Under the pieces are notes generated by a model. It made no database searches. It saw nothing but the letters and a program-made list of their open reading frames with translations, and had not been told where the DNA came from. From CATQHP01 sp965214915 (GTDB lineage Bacteria; Acidobacteriota; Terriglobia; Bryobacterales; UBA6623), in NCBI GenBank assembly GCA_965214915.1, contig CBDCCP010000001.1, positions 1,550,001 to 1,614,000 on the forward strand: a stretch of DNA of 64,000 bases, read 5' to 3'. Position numbers and translations under genes: made by a program. This document shows, piece by piece, positions 38,240 through 48,238 of the stretch (its first letter is position 1; each line of letters begins with the position of its first letter).

Positions 38240-39493
38240 ATGCTGCGCATCATTCACAGCCGCGACCGCAAGGCTCTGGAAGCGCTTTTCCAGCGGCGCT
38301 CCCGACGCCTGGACGAGGCCGAAGCCGCGGTCGCGCCCATCATCGAAGACGTACGCAAACACGGCGACCGGGCCTTGCTGCGCTATGCCCGGAGACTCGA
38401 CGGGCTTGCCGGCCGGAGCTTGCGGGTTGCGGCAGAGGAGTTGCGCGAAGCCGAGCGGGCGCTGTCCGCCGATTTCCTGCGCTCGGTCGATACCGCGTCG
38501 CAGCGCATCCGCCGCTTTGCCGAAATGCAGCTTCCCGAATCGTGGATGACAAGCGCCGGCAGCGGCATCGAGCTGGGGCAGTTGGTAAAGCCGCTCGAAG
38601 CGATTGGGGCCTACATCCCCGGAGGCCGCTATCCGCTGCCCTCGACGGTGATGATGACGGTTGTCCCGGCGCAAGTGGCGGGCGTGGGCGCGATTGCGAT
38701 CGCCTCGCCCGATCCGCCGGCAGCGACCCTGGGCGCGGCGTCGCGGCTCGGGGTCGAAAATGTTTTCCGCATGGGCGGGGCGCAGGCGATCGCCGCTTTC
38801 GCCCTGGGCACACAGACCGTTCCCAAGGTCGACCGCATTGTCGGCCCGGGCAACGTCTATGTCGCCGCGGCAAAAAAGCTGCTGGCCGGCGAAGTCGGCA
38901 TCGATTTTGTCGCCGGGCCGACGGAGATTCTGCTGATTTTCGACGACGGCGATCCCCGCATCCTCGCCGCCGACATGTTGGCGCAGGCCGAGCACGACGT
39001 CGATGCGGCGGCGATTCTGCTGACGCCGAAACCCTCCCTCGCGCAGGCCGTGGCCGAGCAGATCGGCGTTCAGTTGCAAAGCCTGCCCACGCGCAGCGTC
39101 GCCGCCGCCGCCATACGCAAAAACAGCGCGGTGGTGGTTACGCGCTCGATCGATGAGGCATGCGAGATCGCCAACCGCTTCGCGCCGGAACACCTTGCAG
39201 TAAGCGAGGCGGTTCCCCTCGACCGCATCGCGCACGCCGGCAGCGTCTTTATCGGGGCATGGAGCCCCGAGGCCGCCGGCGATTACGCTTCGGGCCCCAA
39301 TCACGTGCTGCCGACAAGCGGCGCGGCCCGGCTTCGCGGAGGTCTGAGCGTGCTTGACTACATAAAGATCATCTCCGTTCAAAAGCTCAGCGAAACGGGA
39401 CTGCGCGGCATCGCGCCCGCAGCCGCAACTTTGGCCCGCGCCGAGGGTCTCGAAGCCCACGCGCGGTCGATCGAGATGCGTACCGATGGCTAG
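38240..39493 (+). CDS. hisD: Histidinol dehydrogenase
   Basis: 417 residues. It oxidises histidinol to histidine in two NAD-dependent steps using zinc. Motifs: AYIPGGRYPLPSTVMMTVVP, VDRIVGPGNVYVAAAKK, DFVAGPTEILLIFDDG, and the catalytic pair Glu-His in RFAPEHLAVS, then GPNHVLPTSGAARLRGGLSV. Length and motif order are normal. Its end overlaps hisC by eight bases. Confidence 0.96.
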   Translation: MLRIIHSRDRKALEALFQRRSRRLDEAEAAVAPIIEDVRKHGDRALLRYARRLDGLAGRSLRVAAEELREAERALSADFLRSVDTASQRIRRFAEMQLPESWMTSAGSGIELGQLVKPLEAIGAYIPGGRYPLPSTVMMTVVPAQVAGVGAIAIASPDPPAATLGAASRLGVENVFRMGGAQAIAAFALGTQTVPKVDRIVGPGNVYVAAAKKLLAGEVGIDFVAGPTEILLIFDDGDPRILAADMLAQAEHDVDAAAILLTPKPSLAQAVAEQIGVQLQSLPTRSVAAAAIRKNSAVVVTRSIDEACEIANRFAPEHLAVSEAVPLDRIAHAGSVFIGAWSPEAAGDYASGPNHVLPTSGAARLRGGLSVLDYIKIISVQKLSETGLRGIAPAAATLARAEGLEAHARSIEMRTDG

Positions 39494-40547
39494 CCGTCCC
39501 CAGCCCCGCGAGGCCATCCGCAAGATGGCGCCCTACAGGCCGCCTACAGGGAACCGCCGCGGCAAGCTTCGCCTCGACTTCAACGAGAACACCGTCGGCT
39601 GCTCGCCGCGGGTCATCGAGGCGATCCACCGCGCCGCCACCCGCGGATTCGTCGCCACCTACCCCCAATACGAGCAGGCCCGGCAAAAGGTCGGCGAGTT
39701 TCTCGGAGTAAGCGGCGCGCAGGTCATGTTCGGTGACGGCACCGACGAGCTCATCGACAGCGTCGTTCACACTTACGTCGATCCCGGCGATGAGGTGCTG
39801 ATGCCGTGGCCGACGTTCAGAATGTTTCAATTCTATACCGAAGTCGCCTCGGGCGTTCCGCGGCGGATCGACTACCGGCTGCCGGAGTTGGAGTTTCCTC
39901 TGGATGAGCTTCTCGCCGCAATCGGCCCGCGCACCCGGCTCATCGCGATCGCCAGCCCGAACAACCCAACCGGCGACGCCCTGCCGCTCGGCGGCATCGA
40001 AACCGTGCTGCAAGCGGCGGACGATCGGGCGGTGCTGATCGACGAAGCCTACTTCGAATTTCACGGCGTAACGGCGCTCGATCTGCTGCCGCGCTACCCC
40101 AATCTGTTCGTCAGCCGGACGTTTTCGAAAGCTTATGGCATGGCCGGTCTGCGCGTCGGCTGCCTCGTTTCGAGCGCGGAAAACATCGCGCAGGCGCGCA
40201 AGGGGCAATCGCCGTACAGCGTCAATTCGCTCGCGGTCGAGTGCGCCTTGGCCGCAATCGACGACCGGGCCTATGTCGCCGACTACGTTGCCCAGGTGCT
40301 GGAGGCCAGGGCATTGCTCTGCGGAACGCTGGAAGAATTGGGCATCGACTTCCGGCCGTCGAACGCCAATTTCGTTCTGATGAATCTCGGCGAACGGGCC
40401 GATGCTGTCTGCGCGGCGCTCCGCGAAGACGGCATTCTGCTGCGCAGCCGGACGCAAAGCGTCGCCGGCGCCGTAAGAGTTACCGTGGGCACGCTGGAGC
40501 AAACGATAAAATTTCTCGCGGCGCTGAAGGAGGTCCTCGGCCGATGA
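39486..40547 (+). CDS. hisC: Histidinol-phosphate aminotransferase
   Basis: 353 residues. PLP enzyme that transfers the amino group from glutamate to imidazole-acetol phosphate. LDFNENTVGCSPRVIEAI at the start, SPNNPTGDALPLGGIE in the middle, and the PLP-binding Lys in SRTFSKAYGMAGLRVG. Start ATG 39486 lies inside the end of hisD; the stop overlaps the HAD gene by ATGA, giving a continuous coupled chain. Confidence 0.95.
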   Translation: MASRPQPREAIRKMAPYRPPTGNRRGKLRLDFNENTVGCSPRVIEAIHRAATRGFVATYPQYEQARQKVGEFLGVSGAQVMFGDGTDELIDSVVHTYVDPGDEVLMPWPTFRMFQFYTEVASGVPRRIDYRLPELEFPLDELLAAIGPRTRLIAIASPNNPTGDALPLGGIETVLQAADDRAVLIDEAYFEFHGVTALDLLPRYPNLFVSRTFSKAYGMAGLRVGCLVSSAENIAQARKGQSPYSVNSLAVECALAAIDDRAYVADYVAQVLEARALLCGTLEELGIDFRPSNANFVLMNLGERADAVCAALREDGILLRSRTQSVAGAVRVTVGTLEQTIKFLAALKEVLGR

Positions 40548-41221
40548 GCGCTCCGATGGTGGTTTTCGACATGGACGGCGTGCTGGTCGATCCGACCCGG
40601 ACGTTCCGCCTCGCGCTCATCGAAACCGTGCGCCACTTCACGGGAATCGAGATCGCGCCCGAAGACGTCGTCCGCATCAAGAACGAAGGCGGCTACAACG
40701 ACAACTCCGAAATCGCCATGCTTTATGTCCGCGAGGCGGGAGTAGATGCATCCCTCGACGAAGTGCGCCGGTACGGCCGAAATCTCTACTGGGGCAAAAA
40801 CGCGGACGGCATGATCCTCAACGAACGCTGGCTGGTGAAAGACGGTCTGCTCGAACGCCTGAGCAAGACCCATCGGCTGGCTATCTTCACCGGGCGCGGC
40901 ATGCCCGCGGCGGCGCACTCGCTGCGCCGGTTCTGCCCCGAGATTCTTTTCGATCCGATCATGACCAACGAACAGTGCGCCAACCTCAAGCCCGCGCCCG
41001 ACGGGCTGCTGAACATTCTGCAGCAGGCGCCCGGCGCAGCGCTGACGATGGTCGGCGACAACATCGACGATTGCAAGGCCGCGAACGGGGCGGGAGTGCG
41101 TTTTGTCGGCATCGCGCATCCGAGCGCTCCGCGCGCCGAAGATACGGCGCGGCTGTTCCGCGAGCTGGGCGCGGTTGCCGTGATCGATACGGTCAACGAT
41201 ATCGAGAGGCTCCTCCGATGA
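40544..41221 (+). CDS. HAD-family phosphatase in the his operon (candidate histidinol-phosphatase)
   Basis: 225 residues from ATG 40544, overlapping the hisC stop by ATGA and preceded by GGAGG. A haloacid-dehalogenase phosphatase: nucleophile Asp9 and acid/base Asp11 in VVFDMDGVLVD, Thr in AIFTGRG, Lys in ANLKPAPDG, and the metal-binding GDNIDDCKAANGAG. Position between hisC and hisB, with a bare dehydratase HisB and no PHP- or HisN-type phosphatase in the window, makes it the best candidate for the histidinol-phosphate phosphatase step. That role is inferred from context, not from specific residues. Its stop overlaps hisB by ATGA. Confidence 0.85.
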   Translation: MSAPMVVFDMDGVLVDPTRTFRLALIETVRHFTGIEIAPEDVVRIKNEGGYNDNSEIAMLYVREAGVDASLDEVRRYGRNLYWGKNADGMILNERWLVKDGLLERLSKTHRLAIFTGRGMPAAAHSLRRFCPEILFDPIMTNEQCANLKPAPDGLLNILQQAPGAALTMVGDNIDDCKAANGAGVRFVGIAHPSAPRAEDTARLFRELGAVAVIDTVNDIERLLR

Positions 41222-41838
41222 CCGGCCGGCGGACGGCAAAGATCGAGCGCAACACGAAGGAAACGCAAATCCGCGTCGAGCTCGACATCGACGGCAAGGG
41301 CCGTTACGAAATCTCGACCGGCATCCGCTTCCTGGACCACATGCTCGAGCTATTCGCCAGGCACGGCGCGTTCGATCTGAAGCTCGACGCCGCGGGCGAT
41401 CTCGATGTCGATCAGCATCACACCGTCGAAGACTGCGGCATCGCCTTGGGCCGGGCGTTCGCGGAAGCCTTGGGCGACAAGATCGGCATCAACCGCGCGG
41501 GATACTTCGTCATGCCGATGGATGAGACGCTCGCCGTAGTCGCCGTCGACTTGAGCGGCCGTCCGGCGTTGGTCTATCACGCTCCCACTCGTTTCAGGAC
41601 GGTCGGCGATTTGCAGACGGAGCTTTTGCACGATTTCTTCGACGGCTTCACGGCGCATTGCGGAGCGAACCTGCACGCGCGCATCCTGTACGGCCGCTCG
41701 AACCACCACAAGATCGAGGCGATCTTCAAGTGCTGGGCGAAGGCGATGCGCTTCGCCTGCGCGACCGACCCGAGGCTCAAGGATCAACTCCCGAGCACCA
41801 AGGGCCTGCTGGAGAAAGGAGCCGCGCGCGGCGGATAA
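41218..41838 (+). CDS. hisB: Imidazoleglycerol-phosphate dehydratase
   Basis: 206 residues, the monofunctional dehydratase form. RNTKETQIRVELDIDG, IRFLDHMLELFARHGAFDL, the manganese-binding DVDQHHTVEDCGIALGRA (His67, His68) and the second metal motif GRSNHHKIEAIFKCWAKAM are all present. Start ATG 41218 is coupled to the HAD gene. It ends normally; no fused phosphatase domain. Confidence 0.96.
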   Translation: MTGRRTAKIERNTKETQIRVELDIDGKGRYEISTGIRFLDHMLELFARHGAFDLKLDAAGDLDVDQHHTVEDCGIALGRAFAEALGDKIGINRAGYFVMPMDETLAVVAVDLSGRPALVYHAPTRFRTVGDLQTELLHDFFDGFTAHCGANLHARILYGRSNHHKIEAIFKCWAKAMRFACATDPRLKDQLPSTKGLLEKGAARGG

Positions 41839-41868
41839 ACCGCTGCCGCGGCCCGCGGAAATGCAGTC

Positions 41869-42471
41869 ATGATTGCGATCTTCGATTACGGCGCCGGGAA
41901 CCTCCGCTCGGTGGAGAACGCGCTCGCCGCCATCGGCGAGCCGTTCGCCATTGTCAACGACTCCGACGGCCTGCGCAAGGCCGACAAGATCGTTCTGCCC
42001 GGGGTCGGCCACTACGGTCAGATGCTGCGTTCGCTCGACGCCCTCGGCGTGCGCGGGACGCTGCGCGGACGGATCGCTTCGGGAACGCCGTTTCTGGGCA
42101 TCTGTCTCGGCTTTCAGGCCCTGTTCGAAACCAGCGAGGAAGCTACCGAGCGGGGGCTTGCCGTATTTCCGGGCCGGGTGACTCGGTTCCCGGCGGACAC
42201 GCGCGTGCCGCAGATGGGCTGGAACTCGCTCCAGAAGCAGGGCAGCCCGCGTTTGCTCGACGGCCTCGGAGACGAGCCGTACGTCTATTTCGCCAACAGC
42301 TACTATGTCCCGCGCGAAACGGCCGGCGGGCGCGCCGCCGCGCTGTGCGCCTACGCGGGCACGACTTTTTGCGCCGCGCTGGAAGACGACAACATTTTCG
42401 CCGTGCAGTTCCACCCGGAAAAATCGGGGCCGGTCGGCCAACGGATATTGAGGAATTTCTTGGCGTGTTGA
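41869..42471 (+). CDS. hisH: Imidazole glycerol phosphate synthase, glutaminase subunit
   Basis: 200 residues. Supplies ammonia from glutamine to HisF. The class I amidotransferase triad is Cys79 (GICLGFQALF), His182 and Glu184 (VQFHPEKSG). DYGAGNLRSV and LPGVGHYGQ are family landmarks. The end overlaps the hisF start by seven bases, as expected for a tight complex. Confidence 0.96.
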   Translation: MIAIFDYGAGNLRSVENALAAIGEPFAIVNDSDGLRKADKIVLPGVGHYGQMLRSLDALGVRGTLRGRIASGTPFLGICLGFQALFETSEEATERGLAVFPGRVTRFPADTRVPQMGWNSLQKQGSPRLLDGLGDEPYVYFANSYYVPRETAGGRAAALCAYAGTTFCAALEDDNIFAVQFHPEKSGPVGQRILRNFLAC

Positions 42472-43232
42472 CCAAGCGCATCATCCCCTGCCTCGACGTC
42501 AAGGCCGGACGCGTCGTCAAGGGCGTCAATTTTGTGGGGCTGCGCGACGCCGGCGACCCCGTCGAGCTTTCCGAACGCTACAACCGGGACGGCGCCGATG
42601 AGCTGGTCTTTCTGGACATCACCGCGTCGAGCGACCGCCGCGACATCATGATCGACGTCGTCGAGCGCACCGCGCGCAAGGTCTTCATCCCGCTCACCGT
42701 CGGCGGAGGCATCCGCGGCGTGCCCGACGCGCGCAAGATTCTCACCGCCGGCGCCGATAAGGTTTCCGTCAACACCGCAGCCGTCGAGCGCCCCGAGCTG
42801 CTGACGGAGCTCTCCAACGAATTCGGCGCGCAAGCAACCGTCATCGCGCTCGACGCCCGCCGCTCCAGCCCGTCCCGATGGAACGTTTTCACCTACGGCG
42901 GCCGCCGCGACACCGGCATCGACGCATTGGAGTGGGCCGAGCAAGCCGAGGCCAAGGGCGCCGGCGAAATTCTGCTCACCTCGATGGACTCCGACGGGAC
43001 GCAGCGCGGGTTCGACTGCGCGCTCACCCGCGCCGTCTCCGCGGCCACGAAAATTCCCGTCATCGCCAGCGGCGGAGGAGGGGAACCCCGCGATTTCGTC
43101 AAAGTCTTGACGGAAGGCCGGGCGGATGCCGCTCTGGCCGCCTCGATCTTCCACTACGAAACCTATACTTCCAACGGGCTGAAACGGATTCTTGCCGCCG
43201 CCGGCATTGCGGTCCGCCTCCTCGAAGATTAG
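42465..43232 (+). CDS. hisF: Imidazole glycerol phosphate synthase, cyclase subunit
   Basis: 255 residues from GTG 42465 (MLTKRIIPCLDVKAG). A TIM barrel with the catalytic Asp11 (CLDVKAG) and Asp130 (IALDARR). GGGIRGVPDARKIL and ASGGGGEPRDF bind the two phosphates. The product is IGP plus AICAR. Last gene of the operon; hisA, which is usually next to hisH/hisF, is not in the window. Confidence 0.96.
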   Translation: MLTKRIIPCLDVKAGRVVKGVNFVGLRDAGDPVELSERYNRDGADELVFLDITASSDRRDIMIDVVERTARKVFIPLTVGGGIRGVPDARKILTAGADKVSVNTAAVERPELLTELSNEFGAQATVIALDARRSSPSRWNVFTYGGRRDTGIDALEWAEQAEAKGAGEILLTSMDSDGTQRGFDCALTRAVSAATKIPVIASGGGGEPRDFVKVLTEGRADAALAASIFHYETYTSNGLKRILAAAGIAVRLLED

Positions 43233-43252
43233 TGCGCCCGCTCAAAAGCCGC

Positions 43253-44539
43253 TTAAAGGCCGTTTACGTACCGTTTCATGCGGGCTTTCAAGTCGGCAAC
43301 GACTGCGGGAAACGCCGCCGCGCGGTTGTAGCGCTCCGAGGGGTCGATCTCCAGGTCGAACAGTTCATCGCCGTCAACGGTGCGCAGCTTCCAATTGCCG
43401 GCGCGGATCCCTTGCACTTCCCGCCCGCGGTGATAAAGGAACTCGTTGCGCGGCGACTTCGCGGACGCGCCGGTCCACAGCGGCATCAGATCGTAGCCGT
43501 CCCGCTGGGGGTCGGCGCCGCCGCCGGCCTGGATCAGCGTGCTGTAAAGATCGAGCGTGGCCGCCATTTCGGCCGACACGCCGCCCTCGGGGATTTTTCC
43601 CGGCCAGCGCACGATCAGCGGCACGCGCACGCCGCCCTCGTATGTCGTGTGCTTCGCTCCGCGGAAAGGCCCCGGCGAACCGGCATGCCAGGGCTCGACG
43701 CCGCCGGCCAGCATACGCGGGGGCAGATTCAACCAAGGGCCGTTGTCGCTGGTGAAGATCACAATGGTGTCTTCGACTTTCCGCGCTTCGTAGAGCGCCC
43801 GCATGATCTCGCCGACCGACCAGTCGATGGTCTCGATCACGTCCCCGTACAGACCGCCGCGCGACCGCCCGCGAAACCGGTCCGCCGTATGCAGCGGCAA
43901 GTGCGGCATGCTGTACGCCAGATATAGGAAGAACGGAGCGTCGTCCTGCCGGGCAATGAACTCGACCGCGTTCTCGGTGTAGCGCGTCGTCAGCCGGTCT
44001 TGATCCACCGGATGCTCGATGCGCTCGGCATTGCGGTAGAGCCATAGCGGAACGTCGGTTTTTACCCAAGGGGGCTGCATGTCGTTGGAATACGGCAACC
44101 CGAACCATTGGTCGAAGCCGCGGCCCGTCGGCAGAAATTCCTCCCGCGCGTAGCCGAGATGCCATTTGCCCGCCATAGCCGTCCGGTAGCCGACCGCCCG
44201 CAACGCTTGCGCGAGCGTCGTTTCGCCGTCGGGAATGCCGCCTGCGCCGCCCGAACTCGTGCCGCCGAGCGTTACGCGGCTCGGATAGCGGCCAAGCAGC
44301 AACTGTATCCGCGCCGGGACGCACGAAGGCGCCGAGTAGAACGAGGTCATGCGCAGCCCTTGCGCGGCCATGCGGTCGAGGTTCTCGGTGCGGATCGTCG
44401 GATTGCCGTTGACGCCGAGATCGCCGTAGCCCAGATCGTCGGCGAACAAGAGCACGATGTTCGGCGCCGCGAAGGCGGGAGCGGCGGCGAGACAGGTTGA
44501 GAGCGCGAGGGTGGCGAAAGGAAAAGACATCGGCAACAT
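43253..44539 (-). CDS. Secreted sulfatase
   Basis: 428 residues with a signal peptide ending APAFA-APN. An arylsulfatase-type enzyme that removes sulfate esters, possibly from polysaccharides. The metal pair Asp34-Asp35 (LLFADDLGYGDLG) and the formylglycine motif with Cys73 (SCVPARIQLLLGRYP) are present; the motif is C-x-P-A-R where C-x-P-S-R is commoner, still accepted for maturation. MAGKWHLGY, TSDNGPWLN and the C-terminal GNWKLRTVDGDELFDLEIDP fit the family. It needs a formylglycine-generating enzyme, not seen here. Convergent with hisF, 20 bases apart. Confidence 0.92.
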   Translation of the reverse strand: MLPMSFPFATLALSTCLAAAPAFAAPNIVLLFADDLGYGDLGVNGNPTIRTENLDRMAAQGLRMTSFYSAPSCVPARIQLLLGRYPSRVTLGGTSSGGAGGIPDGETTLAQALRAVGYRTAMAGKWHLGYAREEFLPTGRGFDQWFGLPYSNDMQPPWVKTDVPLWLYRNAERIEHPVDQDRLTTRYTENAVEFIARQDDAPFFLYLAYSMPHLPLHTADRFRGRSRGGLYGDVIETIDWSVGEIMRALYEARKVEDTIVIFTSDNGPWLNLPPRMLAGGVEPWHAGSPGPFRGAKHTTYEGGVRVPLIVRWPGKIPEGGVSAEMAATLDLYSTLIQAGGGADPQRDGYDLMPLWTGASAKSPRNEFLYHRGREVQGIRAGNWKLRTVDGDELFDLEIDPSERYNRAAAFPAVVADLKARMKRYVNGL

Positions 44540-45784
44540 TATCGCCCGGCGGCGCCATGACTCGCGGCCCGCGACTCGTGACCCGCGGCTACTATTCCAC
44601 GGCGATGGTGACGCCGGGTTGGCTGGTTCTGCCGCCGATGGAGATGATCGCCTCGGCCGCGTTGGACGGCGTGATCCCTGGCGGAACCTTCACCACGACC
44701 ATGTTCATCGCCGCCAGCGTCGGCGCCAGCCCCGAGAACAAGATGTCCTCCTCGGCTGCTTCCACGCCCCCGATCCATACCCGCGGCCGCTCCACGGTGT
44801 GCCGCAACACCACGTTCGAGAAGTCCGCCGCACAGACACTCTCCGGCTCGCACGAGTTCGCCCCGTCGGCTATCGGCGGCTCCACCGCCCCCAGCCCCGT
44901 GGCGTAAATCTCCACGATCTCTCCCGCCCGCGCCGGCCGGCTCGTGGTGTAGATATCGACCATCTCCCCAGGCTGCTCCAACTTGGATCTCCCCGTCGAA
45001 TCCGGGCGCCGCCGCCAACACCGTCGTGCCCGCCAGAACCACCGCCGCCTGGCCCGTTCCTTGCCCCGACAGCGTGAAAATCCCCGGCCCATGCGCGCCT
45101 ATGGGGAAGCGCCGCGGATAACTCTCTCCCGCGGCCGTCTCCACCGTCACCGTCGCCGTCGCCAAGCCTTGGGCCAGGGCGTCCATGACCAGCGCGGACG
45201 GCAACTGCGCGTAGATGCGCTGCGGCCCCGCCGCGAACAGCCGCGCTGCCACGCCGTCGAAGCTCACCCGCACGCCGTCCAGGTTCGCCGGCAGAGGAAA
45301 ACTCCCCGACACGATGAACTCGTCCTCTGCAAAGCTTCTATCCAGCAAGTTCTCGCCCCGCAGCGCAACCATCGAACCCGGCGCCAGCGGCAGCAACGTC
45401 GGGCCGAACAGCCCCGGCTCGCCGGAGGCGCTCATCGCCGCCGCGTTCACCGCCTCCTGCACCGCCGGCCCCAACGGCGGCAGCACTTCCAGGACCACCC
45501 GCACCCGATCCGTGATGCGCCCCCCGGAGCGAATGTACAGCAGCCCGCGGCGCCTCTCCACGGGCAGCCCGGCCGGATCCACCGTGACCGCAATCGTCGT
45601 CTCTTCGTCCTCGGCCAAGCTGCCGCTTGCCGGCTCTGCCGCGAGCCAGTTGGGGCCGGGCTGCGCGCGGAAGTCCGCCGCGCCGTTCTCGGCGTACAAG
45701 ACGACCGGTTGGGCAGCCGGCGCAGCATCCTGCGGCAGGACAAACGACAATTCGATAGTCCGCGCCCGCACAACGGGAAGCTGA

Positions 45785-48238
45785 GGCTCTTCGGGCGGCC
45801 CGGTAACGGTGACGGAGACGGTGGCGGCGGCCGTCATGCCGGCGCTGTTACGCACTGTGATGGTGTAGGCGGTGGTTCGCGTCGGCGAGACTTGGCGCGC
45901 CCCGCTGAGCGCAACCGGGCCGATGCCCTGATCGATCGCGGCGCTGGTTGCGTGGGTCGAAGTCCAGATGAGCGTGGACGACTCGCCCTCGGCGATCGCA
46001 GCGGGGTTGGCCGACAGGGTGACGGCAGGCGGGGGATCGCCGTCGTCGACGGTGACCGTGACGGAGGCCTGGGCCGTCCGCCCGTCGGCGGCGCTGACGG
46101 TGAGGGTGTAAGTGGTGGTCGCGGTCGGCGAGACGCTTGTCGAGCCGCCGGCCGCAGGGCTAACCGCGCCGACGCCGTTGTCGATCCGGGCGCTGACGGC
46201 GTTGCTCGCAGTCCAGGTGAGGGTGGTGGACTGGCCGCTGGCGATCTGTGTGGGGTTGGCGCTCAGCGCAGCCGTGGGCGGCGGGCCGGAGTCGGCGACG
46301 GTGACCGTGGCGCCGGCTTGGGCGACAGCGCCGTTGGCGTCGGTAACGGTCAGGGTGTAGGTGGTGGTGGCGGTCGGCGAGACGCTTGTCGAGCCGCCGG
46401 CCGCAGGGCTAACCGCGCCGACGCCGTTATCGATCCGGGCGCTGACGGCGTTGCTCGCAGTCCAGGTGAGGGTGGTGGACTCTCCGCCGGCGATCTCGGC
46501 GGGGTTGGCGCTCAGCGCAGCCGTGGGCGGGGCGGTAACGGTAACCGTAGTCGTAGCGGCAGCCTGCGCGCCGTTGGCGTCGGTGACGGTGAGGGTGTAC
46601 TCGGTGGTGGTCTCCGGGGAGACGCTGACCGAACCCGCGCCGGATGGATCGAGAGAGACGGTGAGGTTGCCCGGCTGAATGACCGCGCTGACGGCGTTGC
46701 TCGAAGCTACCCGCAGCGTTGACGACTGGCCGCTGGTGATCGTCGGCGGGTCGGCGCTCAGCACAGCCGCGGGCGGGGCGGTAACGGTGATGGTGACGGA
46801 GGCCTGCGCCGTCCGCCCGTCGGCGGCGCTGACGGTCAGGGTGTAAGTGGTGGTGGCGGTCGGCGAGACGCTTGTCGAGCCGCCGGCCGCAGGGCTAACC
46901 GCGCCGACGCCGTTGTCGATCCGGGCGCTGACGGCGTTGCTCGCAGTCCAGGTGAGGGTGGTGGACTGGCCGCTGGTGATCTGTGTGGGGTTGGCGCTCA
47001 GCGCAGCCGTGGGCGGTGGGCCGGAGTCGGCGACGGTGACCGTGGCGCCGGCTTGGGCGACAGCGCCGTTGGCGTCGGTAACGGTCAGGGTGTAGGTGGT
47101 GGTGGCGGTTGGCGAGACGCTTGTCGAGCCTCCCGCCGCAGGGCTAACCGCGCCGACGCCGTTGTCGATCCGGGCGCTGACGGCGTTGGTCGAAGTCCAG
47201 GTGAGGGTGGTGGACTCTCCGCCGGCGATCTCGGCGGGGTTGGCGCTCAGCGCAGCCGTGGGCGGAGCGGTCACGGTAACCGTAGTCGTAGCGGCAGCCT
47301 GCGCGCCGTTGGCGTCGGTGACGGTCAGGGTGTAGGTAGTGGTGCTCGTCGGCGAGACGGTTGTCGAGCCTGCGGAGGGGGGAGAGACCGTGCCGACGCC
47401 GTTGTCGATCCGGGCGCTGACGGCGTTGCTCGAAGTCCACTCCAGGGTGGTCGATTGGCCGCTGGTGATGGTGGCGTCCGTAGCGGTCAGCACGGCCGTG
47501 GGCGGGGCGGTAACGGTGATGGTGACGGAGGCGGCAGCCTGCGCGCCGTTCGAGTCGGTGACGGTCAGGGTGTAGGTAGTGGTGCTCGTCGGCGAGACGG
47601 TTGTCGAGCCTGCGGAGGGGGGAGAGACCGTGCCGACGCCGTTGTCGATCCGGGCGCTGACGGCGTTGCTCGAAGTCCACTCCAGGGTGGTCGATTGGCC
47701 GCTGGTGATGGTGGTGTCCGTAGCGGTCAGCACAGCCGTGGGCGGGGCGGTAACGGTGATGGTGGCCGTAGCGATGGCGACAGCATTGTTGGCGTCGGTG
47801 ACGGTGAGGGTGTACTCGGTGGTGGTCTCCGGGGAGACGCTGACCGAACCCGCGCCGGATGGATCGAGAGAGACGGTGAGGTTGCCCGGCTGAATGACCG
47901 CGCTGACGGCGTTGCTCGAAGCTACCCGCAGCGTTGACGACTGGCCGCTGGTGATCGTCGGCGGGTCGGCGCTCAGCGCAGCCGCGGGCGGGGCGGTAAC
48001 GGTGATGGTGACGGAGGCCTGAGCCGTCCGCCCGTCGGCGGCGCTGACGGTCAGGGCGTAAGTGGTGGTGGCGGTCGGCGAGACGCTTGTCGAGCCGCCG
48101 GCCGCAGGGCTAACCGCGCCGACGCCGTTGTCGATCCGGGCGCTGACGGCGTTGCTCGAAGTCCAGGTGAGGGTGGTGGACTGGCCGCTGGTGATCTCGG
48201 CAGGGTTGGCGCTCAGCGCAGCCGTGGGCGGCAGACCG
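45785..48238 (-). repeat. Ten tandem Ig-like coding repeats of about 240 bases
   Basis: Inside NHL/Ig gene 5. Units share PPTAALSANPAEITSGQSTT, a core NAVSARIDNGVGAVSP and a TTYTLTV strand. Units 5+6 recur almost unchanged as 8+9, units 1+2 resemble 6+7, and units 3 and 4 differ by only a few residues. This shows growth by duplication of two-unit blocks. Confidence 0.85.
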
